Positions 27,462-35,291 of a stretch of DNA of 64,000 nt are shown here, piece after piece. Source of the stretch: Bradyrhizobium sp. LHD-71 (GTDB lineage Bacteria > Pseudomonadota > Alphaproteobacteria > Rhizobiales > Xanthobacteraceae); contig NZ_JAVIFX010000009.1 in the NCBI RefSeq assembly GCF_031157255.1, positions 1 through 64,000 of the forward strand, read 5' to 3'. The notes under the pieces were generated by a model. That model was given only the letters and a program-made list of their open reading frames with translations, made no database searches and had not been told where the DNA came from. How positions within the stretch are numbered: the first letter of the stretch is position 1; every line of letters starts with the position of its first letter. A program made the position numbers and the translations under genes.

Positions 27462-28889
27462 ATGACCATCGTCGAGCAACACAGAGCAGAGATCGACCAA
27501 GGGCAGCGGTTCGCGTTCGGCAAGAACTGGGCCGACTTTCTGTCGCGGCTGAACGAGGATCGCATTGCACTCGCCCAGAAGTCGCTGTCCGCTTTTCTCG
27601 AGGTTGAACGCCTCGACGGCAAGACGTTCCTGGATATCGGTAGCGGGAGCGGGTTGTTCAGCCTGGCGGCACGGCGGCTTGGCGCGAGAGTTTTTTCATT
27701 CGACTACGACACCGATTCCGTCGGTTGTACGCAAGAGCTGCGGCGCCGCTTCTTCCCGAACGATGAGAATTGGCGAGTGGAGCAGGGATCCGTGCTCGAC
27801 ACCGCCTATCTTGCGAAGCTCGGCACGTTCGACATTGTTTATTCATGGGGTGTCCTACATCATACCGGAAGGATGTGGGACGCCCTCGACAATGTGAAAC
27901 CACTCGTCCCGATCGGCGGCAAGCTCTACATCGCGATCTACAACGATCAGGGATCGATCACGGACCGTTGGGCAGAGGTCAAGCGCCACTACAACAGTCT
28001 GCCTAAACCTCTTGCCCTGTTGTACGCGCTTTCGATCGTGGCAAAAGAGGAGCGCGCGCATCTTGCAAGTCACAGAAGAAACGGCACAACCAGTGACTGG
28101 CTGAGGACGTGGCGTGAGTACGACAAGATTTCGACGAGAGGGATGAGCCGCTGGCACGATTGGATCGACTGGATTGGAGGCTATCCCTACGAGCGGGCTA
28201 CCATCGAACGGATTGTCGACCGGTATGCCTTTGACGGTTTCAGGCTAACGAAGCTTTTTGATTGCAGCGATGGCTACGGCTGCAACGAGTTCGTGTTTCA
28301 TCGCGAGAGCCCCGCGGGAACGTACGTGAATACGCCAATGCCTGGCGGCAACTCGTTTGCGCGCCGCTTCGGGGTCCGTATTCCCGGACCGCTCAAGGCG
28401 AGCGGTGACAGGCTTGTCGGCCATCTGAGTGCGTTGCCGCAGCGTGCTGATCGCCAGGATTATTTCTTCCTCTCAAACGATCAGCTTGTCGACGGAACGG
28501 CACGGCATCCGGACAGCTGCGAGCTACCGCGGCGCGTGGAAAGCATAGTTTCTGCGGAATCTGCGGCAAATTATGTCGTCGCGGCAGAGAGTGTCGTCAT
28601 GAATCCTCCATTCGTTCGTCGCCGGGGTCACATGTGGGAGTTTCATGTTCCGCATCTGTCGGAACTGGCCGACCATTCCGGGGGAGGCGAGCGCAGTTCA
28701 CCCGTTTTCGTGTTTGAGAACGGGCGCCAGTTGCCACTTCCCCATGCTGCGCATGACAACATTGATGCCCATGGCTGCGGCCGGTTCTCGCATTGGGGGG
28801 CGTCGGTCTATTTCTCCACGACGGACAACAGCGATCCCAATACGAATGGTCGGATATACCAGCTGCTGATTGCCCGAAAGCCGACCTAA
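27462..28889 (+). CDS. UbiG-like SAM methyltransferase with C-terminal unassigned module (475 aa)
   Basis: The methyltransferase domain spans about 45-160: FLDIGSGSGLFSLAARRLGA, then FDIVYSWGVLHHTGRMWDAL and GGKLYIAIYNDQGS. A helical region (170-260) carries RWHDWIDWIGGYPYERA, a pattern common in sugar-linked UbiG relatives. Residues about 381-471 are the shared module, here in its clearest form: HDNIDAHGCGRFSHW and FSTTDNSDPNTNGRIY. The ATG 27462 has GGGAG seven bases upstream; a TTG six codons earlier is less likely. Its stop overlaps the convergent fusion gene by four bases. Confidence 0.82.
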   Translation: MTIVEQHRAEIDQGQRFAFGKNWADFLSRLNEDRIALAQKSLSAFLEVERLDGKTFLDIGSGSGLFSLAARRLGARVFSFDYDTDSVGCTQELRRRFFPNDENWRVEQGSVLDTAYLAKLGTFDIVYSWGVLHHTGRMWDALDNVKPLVPIGGKLYIAIYNDQGSITDRWAEVKRHYNSLPKPLALLYALSIVAKEERAHLASHRRNGTTSDWLRTWREYDKISTRGMSRWHDWIDWIGGYPYERATIERIVDRYAFDGFRLTKLFDCSDGYGCNEFVFHRESPAGTYVNTPMPGGNSFARRFGVRIPGPLKASGDRLVGHLSALPQRADRQDYFFLSNDQLVDGTARHPDSCELPRRVESIVSAESAANYVVAAESVVMNPPFVRRRGHMWEFHVPHLSELADHSGGGERSSPVFVFENGRQLPLPHAAHDNIDAHGCGRFSHWGASVYFSTTDNSDPNTNGRIYQLLIARKPT

Positions 28890-31800
28890 GTCAGCGCTTT
28901 TGTATACCGTTCTGCGAGCGCGGACTTCGGATAGCGCCGAACTGTTCGTTCACGGCCAGCCTTCCCCATCGCTACCGCCTTGCACCGATCAGCAAGCAGA
29001 GTGAGGCATGCCTGCGCGAGCCCCTCAAAGTCGCCGACGGGTCTGAGATACCCGGTTTGTCCATCGGCGACGATCTCCGAGGTCGCCCCAGTGCTTGTCG
29101 CGACCACGGGGATCTCCATGAGCTGCGCCTCAACGACAACGTTCGGCATTCCTTCCTTAGTCGAAGTCAGCAGCAGCAACGTCGCGATGGTCATCAGCAC
29201 GTTGACGTCATCTCGACGGCCGAGGAATTTTACCTTCTCAGCAATCCCGTATTTTCGAAGGCGCTCCTCCATTTCGGTCTGAAGTGGCCCGACGCCGGTG
29301 ACGAGCACTTTCGTTGTCGGGAGCTTTCGGATCACGTGATGCACCGTATCGACGAAGCCGAGCGGATCCTTCTCAGCGGATAGCCTGAAGACGCCGAGAA
29401 TGATGGGATCTTCCGGTGACAGTCCAAGGGCCGCCCTCGTTTGTTCGACGGCATCCTTGGGGGGCTGAGGAAACTCGTCAGGATCAACGGCATTCGGAAT
29501 TGCGATGACGCGTTGGCGATCGATTCCGATCCAGTCCGCGTAGTCGTCACCAGAGCCTGTGTGATTAGACGTGAACCGTGTAGCGCCGGATTTTGCCAGC
29601 AGGCGATAGCTCGGCAGGAACGAACTGTTGTCGATATAGGGGAAGTTCGTCGGATTGTAGTTGCGGAAGGAGAGCACGATCCGCGGTATGTTGAGAAGTC
29701 TTGCTGCGAATCCCGCCACGATGTTTGGATGATCCAACTGCGAGAAGACGACTTTCGGACTGATCATGCTGAAAGCGCTGATCACTTGGGGAAAAGCGCT
29801 TGGATCGTTGAAGGGGCAGACCTCCAGCATCTCTTCAAGAAGCGGAATATCCGGCTGACTCGCAGCCGTCTTGTGAATGGTCATGCTTGCAGCATCGACG
29901 ATGGCAATTCCAGATCGCTGCAGCAGCGGCAGATAGTGACCGCTTGGACCTTCCAGTGACTCGTACGTGACGAACGTGACGTTGTATCCGGCCATCGCAA
30001 GTGATTGGGCGAGGTAAACCCATTGACGCTCCGCGCCGCCGGGCGGAAGGGCATGCGTAAACACGACGATGCGATCGCCGGTTCTCAGCCGAAAGTCTTT
30101 TCCGTCGGTGGGTAGGAAATACTCCTGAAGCCTGGTTGCCGCCTGTTCTTGTGTCTCCGCTGAGCTTTCCCTTCGAGCTGGAACAAAGTTCAGATGGGCT
30201 TCGGTCTCTTCGTTTATCGGTACGATCCAGAACGGTCGCGTCAAGCGACGCGTCCGCGTTACTGTGGAGACATGAAGTCTGTTGTTGTAGATCGAGTATC
30301 GTCCGCCACCGCGCTCGGCAATGTCGGCATGCGCATACTGAAGCGGCGGTAGCTGCCGTGTACCTTCAAACACGGCATAGCGTTCCGCCAACTCCTGATC
30401 GCGCTGCACGGGAAGCTCACTGACATAAGGGGTGGTGTGGCGAAACTTGTCTGCTTGACCCAGGGGCTCGATCCGCAGCCCGTGGCGGGCGATGCGGCCT
30501 TTTGCAAATACGGCGAGCTTGCGATGCCAGAGCCGAAGGATCCGGAGCCCAACCCTGTCCCGTCGATGCGACTGGATGATGATCTCATCGACCTTCTGCG
30601 TCGAATACGGATTCTTGACCAGGATCCGCATAACGCCGAGTGTCAGCATGCGTGCCAGCGCGTGATAGTCAATCTGATCACGCTCCGCGGCGTCGGCAAA
30701 AATGATACTTGCGCCTGCCAGAGGTCTAAGGCGAACGATATCTTCTGGGCGAAGGTCGTCCGTCCAGTTTGGAAGCGGAAGTGTCATCGACGTTGTATCG
30801 GTTCGATCGCCCTTGGCAAAAATCGCAAGAAACTGGTGGCGCATCGGGCCGGAGAGTTCATTTATCGCGTCGTCAAGAGAGCTTGCATGTCTCGAGACGA
30901 TCCAGGTGCCCCTTCCGGCGGCATGGGCCAGCAGGGCATCTCTCCTGGAGGCGATAGAGCGTGTTTCCGGTCGCGTGATCGAAGGCCATGTTACGGGGTG
31001 TTTCCGGAGCCATGATTCCAGCATTGCCGCGGCCCAGACCTGGTAAGCGGAGAAGCCACCAGAGCCGCGCTGCCGCGCAAGGAAGCGGTCGATGCCGCCG
31101 CGACCGATACCTTCGGCAAGCCGGCAGTCCGCGCCTTCCAAAAGTTCAGAGGCGACGCCCAGCAGACTGTTCTTCGCCCAGTCGGACATCGGCAGCCCGA
31201 AGCCCTGCTTCGGCAGATCGATCAGTTCACGCGGCAAATACCTGTAAGCGATTTCCCGAAGGATCAGCTTCCCTTTGCCATTGCGCACCAGCATCTCGTC
31301 GGGGAGCCGCTCGGCGAAACGAGCAAGCTCGACATTGAGGAACGGCGTGCGCACTTCGAGGGAATGCTGCATGCTCATGCGGTCGACCTTCGGCAGCACC
31401 GCGCCGGGCATGTAGTTGTCGACGTCGGAGCGGCGCATGGCTGCGAGCACACCTGATCCGCCTATGCCTGCGCGAAGCTCGGCAAGATGCTGCGCGAAGC
31501 GCTCGGGAACAAAACCGAGAAGCTCCTTCACATGCGGTTCGGTGGCGACCAGAATGCGCTCGCCATAGTAGGATCGACCGGGATTTCCGCCGCGCTGCCG
31601 CGCCTCATCGAGCGTCGCAAAGTAGCGGCCGTAACCGCCGAACATCTCGTCGCCGCCATCACCGGAGATGGCGACCGTCACGTGCCGGCGGGCGAAGCGC
31701 GACAGCAGATAGGTTGGAAAGCACGAGGAGTCCGCGTTCGGCTCGTCGAGAATGCCGCCAATGTGGTGCAGGAAGTCGGCGCCCTGCGGCTCGAGCAGTT

Positions 31801-32773
31801 CCTCGTGATGTTCGGTGCCCAGATGTGCGGCGAACTTGCCGGCGATCTCATGCTCGCTCTCCGGCGCGCCGCGAAAGCCGATCGAATAGGTTTTGAGCGG
31901 CCGGTTGAGGCGCCGTCGTATCAGCGCGCAGGTCGTCGAGGAATCCACGCCGCCCGAGAGAAAGGCGCCGAGGGGAACGTCGGCGATCATGCGCCGGTCC
32001 AGGCTGCGCACGAGAATGTCTTCCAGTTCGTCCGCCAGATCGGTGATGGATCGGTTGGCGAACAGGTCCTGGCCGGGAGAAAACTGAAAGTAGCGTCGTG
32101 TTTCGGTGGTGCCGTCGGCGGAGAGCTTCATCCAGTGGCCGGGCTGGAGCTTGTGCACGTTCTCATAGATCGTTCGCGGCGCGCCGATGTACTGGAAGGA
32201 CAGGACTTCGGCAACGGCATCGAGACTGATGCGGTTGTCGAAGCCGGGTACCTTCTCCAGCGCCTGAAGCTCGGACGCGAAGGCGATGCTGCCGGCGGGC
32301 AGGGCCATGTAGTAGAGCGGCTTCTCGCCAAAGGGGTCACGGGCGAGGATGGTTTCGCCGGTTCGGGTGTCGAACGCGGCAAACGCAAACATGCCGTCCA
32401 ATCGTTCCAGCGCGCTCGCGCCCCAGAGTGCAACACTCTCGATCAACACTTCCGTGTCGGTGCGACCGCGAAGGTTGACGCCGGCTTGTGCCAGACGCGG
32501 GCGGAGCTCGTTGAAATTATAGATCTCGCCGTTGAAGGTTATCCACCAGCGGCCATCGCCGCTGACGAAGGGCTGCAGGCCTGCAGTCGATGTGTCGATG
32601 ATCGCCAGGCGTTGCTGGCCAAGAACGCAGCGCCCGTCAGGATCGGACCAGAGCCCGTCGCCATCGGGCCCGCGATGACGGATCGAGCCCATCATCGTCC
32701 GCACAATTGCCTCGGCCTCCGGTGGCCCGAACGGCTTCCTTTGCGGCAACAGAAGGCCGGCAATTCCGCACAT
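28886..32773 (-). CDS. Asparagine-synthetase-like amidotransferase fused to GT4 glycosyltransferase (1295 aa)
   Basis: Residues 1-200 are a class II glutaminase domain with nucleophile Cys2 (MCGIAG), RHRGPDG and NGEIYN. Residues about 240-600 are the ATP-dependent amide synthase domain with PP-loop SGGVDSS (263-269) and SGDGGDEMFGGYGR. Residues about 605-770 are unassigned. A degenerate shared module lies at about 775-852 (AERGGGRYSIYNNRLHVST). Residues about 900-1295 are a GT-B glycosyltransferase with HALPPGGAERQW and the EGMPNVVVEA sugar-nucleotide motif. I chose ATG 32773 because Cys must follow Met. AsnB proteins in polysaccharide loci often amidate sugar carboxylates, such as uronic acids; here the same chain would also transfer a sugar. 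The fusion is unusual. Confidence 0.85.
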   Translation of the reverse strand: MCGIAGLLLPQRKPFGPPEAEAIVRTMMGSIRHRGPDGDGLWSDPDGRCVLGQQRLAIIDTSTAGLQPFVSGDGRWWITFNGEIYNFNELRPRLAQAGVNLRGRTDTEVLIESVALWGASALERLDGMFAFAAFDTRTGETILARDPFGEKPLYYMALPAGSIAFASELQALEKVPGFDNRISLDAVAEVLSFQYIGAPRTIYENVHKLQPGHWMKLSADGTTETRRYFQFSPGQDLFANRSITDLADELEDILVRSLDRRMIADVPLGAFLSGGVDSSTTCALIRRRLNRPLKTYSIGFRGAPESEHEIAGKFAAHLGTEHHEELLEPQGADFLHHIGGILDEPNADSSCFPTYLLSRFARRHVTVAISGDGGDEMFGGYGRYFATLDEARQRGGNPGRSYYGERILVATEPHVKELLGFVPERFAQHLAELRAGIGGSGVLAAMRRSDVDNYMPGAVLPKVDRMSMQHSLEVRTPFLNVELARFAERLPDEMLVRNGKGKLILREIAYRYLPRELIDLPKQGFGLPMSDWAKNSLLGVASELLEGADCRLAEGIGRGGIDRFLARQRGSGGFSAYQVWAAAMLESWLRKHPVTWPSITRPETRSIASRRDALLAHAAGRGTWIVSRHASSLDDAINELSGPMRHQFLAIFAKGDRTDTTSMTLPLPNWTDDLRPEDIVRLRPLAGASIIFADAAERDQIDYHALARMLTLGVMRILVKNPYSTQKVDEIIIQSHRRDRVGLRILRLWHRKLAVFAKGRIARHGLRIEPLGQADKFRHTTPYVSELPVQRDQELAERYAVFEGTRQLPPLQYAHADIAERGGGRYSIYNNRLHVSTVTRTRRLTRPFWIVPINEETEAHLNFVPARRESSAETQEQAATRLQEYFLPTDGKDFRLRTGDRIVVFTHALPPGGAERQWVYLAQSLAMAGYNVTFVTYESLEGPSGHYLPLLQRSGIAIVDAASMTIHKTAASQPDIPLLEEMLEVCPFNDPSAFPQVISAFSMISPKVVFSQLDHPNIVAGFAARLLNIPRIVLSFRNYNPTNFPYIDNSSFLPSYRLLAKSGATRFTSNHTGSGDDYADWIGIDRQRVIAIPNAVDPDEFPQPPKDAVEQTRAALGLSPEDPIILGVFRLSAEKDPLGFVDTVHHVIRKLPTTKVLVTGVGPLQTEMEERLRKYGIAEKVKFLGRRDDVNVLMTIATLLLLTSTKEGMPNVVVEAQLMEIPVVATSTGATSEIVADGQTGYLRPVGDFEGLAQACLTLLADRCKAVAMGKAGRERTVRRYPKSALAERYTKALT

Positions 32774-32910
32774 GCGCAAGTTCCAAATAAGCTATTGCGA
32801 ACGTTTGTTAATTGAGAAAGAAATGCGAGGCAAGCTGGTCGGTAAACGTTTCGGCGGTAGCCATTCGGAGGTGCCCCGATTCCCAACTGTGATCGTCTAG
32901 CTATTGCTTA

Positions 32911-33693
32911 TCAGGTCCGGCGAAGCACGGACAGCGCGTGATCCAACCGACGTACCTCATCCTTTATAAAAGGAGGCATCGCCGTCGGGGTGCCGATACT
33001 GGCAACCAGATACGAAGCGCCTTCGTTGTCTTCGCGATGAAGCCATTCGACAGACCTGTCAGCGAACCAGGCCGCCGCTTCGACCACCGCTGAGATGACT
33101 TCCAATGTATAGGTATGCCAATGAAGATCATGTCCGTTACGCCTGGCCTCGGAGAGGCTGGCTTCAACGTAGTGCTTTAGATTGCGATCCTTCGAGTAGT
33201 GAAAGCCGCCAGGCTGAAAGTGCTCCCACTGATTGATGAAGTGGGGCACGTGCAGTTTGGAATCGAAATGGTCCTCATCCCTATCAAAAACATAGTCATC
33301 CAGAACGTGCGAAAACGGTGTCGGCAGCCGCTGCGCCTCGCAGCCGTTCTTCTCATTTGGCAGAGAAAGAAACAGGTTCCCTTCGTCCCTGATCATCTCC
33401 AACCAGCCAGAAAGTGCCCGGATCGGGTTGGCGATATGCTCGATGACATGGTGCGCTACGACGAAATCGGCACTTCGAACAAAGCTCGCCAGCGCCTGCT
33501 CCACTGACAGAACCTTGTATCCGATCTTCGAGCCGAATAGCGCCTCGATTTCTGCCGGAGTCCGCTTGTCAGCGAACGTCAGATTTTTGACATTCCTATA
33601 ATGGCTGGGGGCTGTTCCAGGACCAAATTCAACGCCGGAACCGGATAAGAACCGATCCCCAATCTGCTTACGTTTCTCTAAGTCCGCTGTCAT
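32911..33693 (-). CDS. Class I SAM methyltransferase-like protein (260 aa)
   Basis: Motif I appears as VEFGPGTAPSHY near residue 21, and the central part ADFVVAHHVIEHIANPIRAL with NLFLSLPNEKNG is typical of UbiE/UbiG relatives. The loop DRDEDHFDSKLHVPHFINQW carries acidic and His residues that may bind the substrate. The C-terminal 70 residues are helical. It is encoded 138 bases upstream of the fusion gene on the same strand, within the segment bounded by two copies of the asparagine-synthetase 5' sequence. A glycan methyltransferase role is inferred from context. Confidence 0.78.
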   Translation of the reverse strand: MTADLEKRKQIGDRFLSGSGVEFGPGTAPSHYRNVKNLTFADKRTPAEIEALFGSKIGYKVLSVEQALASFVRSADFVVAHHVIEHIANPIRALSGWLEMIRDEGNLFLSLPNEKNGCEAQRLPTPFSHVLDDYVFDRDEDHFDSKLHVPHFINQWEHFQPGGFHYSKDRNLKHYVEASLSEARRNGHDLHWHTYTLEVISAVVEAAAWFADRSVEWLHREDNEGASYLVASIGTPTAMPPFIKDEVRRLDHALSVLRRT

Positions 33694-34098
33694 CTCGCTA
33701 AGCTAACCTTGGGCCAAAAATTTGCAAAATTGTCCGCGCCAGCTAGACGACCGCGATCGGCGCTTGGCTTCAACAGTCCCGGCAACGCCGCAGCGATCAA
33801 CCGCAGCAAAACTGTGGCATGAAAATCCACAGGCAATGTGCCCAGGTTGCCGATGAGTAGCAAGTGCGCTAAAATTCAACTAAGGCGGGATTTCCCTTGC
33901 GCGGGGACACACGATGAATGACGATGGGATTCTTGCATGGGGGTAGGACAGCTGCGCTGTATCGCGCCTTGCGCCCCCGTCCTTGCTATTGCACATCGCG
34001 ATTTTCACCGCGGTCTATCGGGCAGGGGTTTTCCCTTCGGCCGCAAGCCGCAGGATTTCATCAGATTGGTGGACAAGGCGACGCAAGCGGCGACCTAG
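33694..34098. other. Divergent intergenic region, no gene seen
   Basis: It separates the minus-strand methyltransferase from the plus-strand GT2 gene and is less GC-rich than the flanks. Promoters for both should be here. No RNA gene, strong hairpin or supported reading frame is visible. Confidence 0.45.
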
Positions 34099-35103
34099 AT
34101 GCGCATTTCGGTAGTTATCCCGCTCTTCAACGGTGCGCCATACATTGAGGCCGCAATTCGCAGTGTCGCCAATCAGCGGCGCAACGCAGACGAAATCATA
34201 GTTGTCGATGACGGTTCGGCGGACGAGGGGCCTTCGATCGTCAAGGGACTTTCGAAAGAAACTCCTCTCACCCTTCTCTCGAAGGAAAACGGCGGTCAGG
34301 GATCGGCGAGAAACGCAGGCATTCAACGTTCAACGGGAGAACTGATAGCCTTCCTGGATCAGGACGACATTTGGTATCCGCACCATCTGGAAGAACTTGA
34401 AAAGCCATTTCTGCGGTTTCACCCAACGCCTCTGGGGTACTCCTATGCTGATCTGGACCAGATTGATGACGATGGCCGCATTCAGGTTCGCAGATTTCTC
34501 TATGACCAGCGCTCTTCGAATGAACACCCGAAACGAACACTCTTGTCATGCCTGAACCAGGACATGTTTGTGTTGCCCGGAGCATCGTTGATCTCTCGAG
34601 CGGCTTTCGATGCAGTGGGAGGATTTGACGAACGTCTGACCGGCTATGAAGACGATGATCTGTTCCTGCGGATGTTTTCCGCCGGGTTCGATGCTGTGTT
34701 CATTGACAGGCCGCTGACGCAATGGCGGATCTATCCGGGCTCCACATCCTATTCGCCAAAGATGGCTCGCTCACGAATATTGTTCCTTAACAAGCTTCGT
34801 GAATCGTACCCGGATCGAGCTGACATGGCGCGTTATTTCACCCGCGACGTGTTCGTTCCTCGTTTCTGGCCCGCGATCATGAGCGATGCGCTGCGCTCCG
34901 TCTTGCATGGGACGGGCGAAGAACTGATGCCCTTATACGTTGAAACGTTAAATTCAGTTATGCCATTTGTGCGAGGACGCAAACGACGCGCTGTTGCGCG
35001 ACTGCTCATTGTATTGATGTCAAGCAAACGTCTCTTGAACTTGTCGCGCAACGGTTTCGCCAGAAGCCCCCTGCAAGTCCTTGGAACGCGCCTCGGTCTG
35101 TGA
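34099..35103 (+). CDS. GT2-family glycosyltransferase (334 aa)
   Basis: This is a GT-A enzyme using a nucleotide sugar on the cytosolic face. The nucleotide-binding start is ISVVIPLFNGAPYIEAAIRS, followed by IIVVDDGSADEG, GQGSARNAGI and the metal-binding LDQDDIWYP. The acceptor-side signature YEDDDLFLRMFSAG is also typical. A positively charged, helical C-terminus (270-334) may attach to the membrane. The sugar transferred cannot be deduced. It lies between two copies of asparagine-synthetase leader sequence, with the decayed copy starting right after its stop. Confidence 0.9.
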   Translation: MRISVVIPLFNGAPYIEAAIRSVANQRRNADEIIVVDDGSADEGPSIVKGLSKETPLTLLSKENGGQGSARNAGIQRSTGELIAFLDQDDIWYPHHLEELEKPFLRFHPTPLGYSYADLDQIDDDGRIQVRRFLYDQRSSNEHPKRTLLSCLNQDMFVLPGASLISRAAFDAVGGFDERLTGYEDDDLFLRMFSAGFDAVFIDRPLTQWRIYPGSTSYSPKMARSRILFLNKLRESYPDRADMARYFTRDVFVPRFWPAIMSDALRSVLHGTGEELMPLYVETLNSVMPFVRGRKRRAVARLLIVLMSSKRLLNLSRNGFARSPLQVLGTRLGL

Positions 35104-35125
35104 TTGGGCGTCGCTCACTTGCCGT

Positions 35126-35240
35126 ATCGGACCAGAGGCCGTTGCCGTGGGGCTGCGATGACGGATCAACCTCTCAAACGCGCAAGTTCCAAACAAGCTA
35201 TTGCGAACATTTGATAATTGGGAAAGAAGGGCGAGGCAAG
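35126..35240 (-). pseudogene. Decayed second copy of the asparagine-synthetase gene 5' end
   Basis: Positions 35180-35240 match 32774-32834 at about 55 of 61 bases, which is the leader and start region of the fusion gene. Positions 35126-35167 match 32642-32684, part of its codons for the RHRGPDG region, with a one-base loss. The roughly 90 bases between these blocks are missing and the start codon is gone. So this is a truncated relic of a second asnB-like gene facing the same way, not a functional gene. Confidence 0.75.
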
Positions 35241-35291
35241 CAGATTGATAACGTGGCACTATGACGGGTGCAGCGCGAGCGAGCGACTAGG

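Noticed and set aside
31487-32815. 442-residue plus-strand open frame
   Set aside because: It is antisense to the glutaminase and synthase domains of the fusion gene, which show full catalytic motifs.
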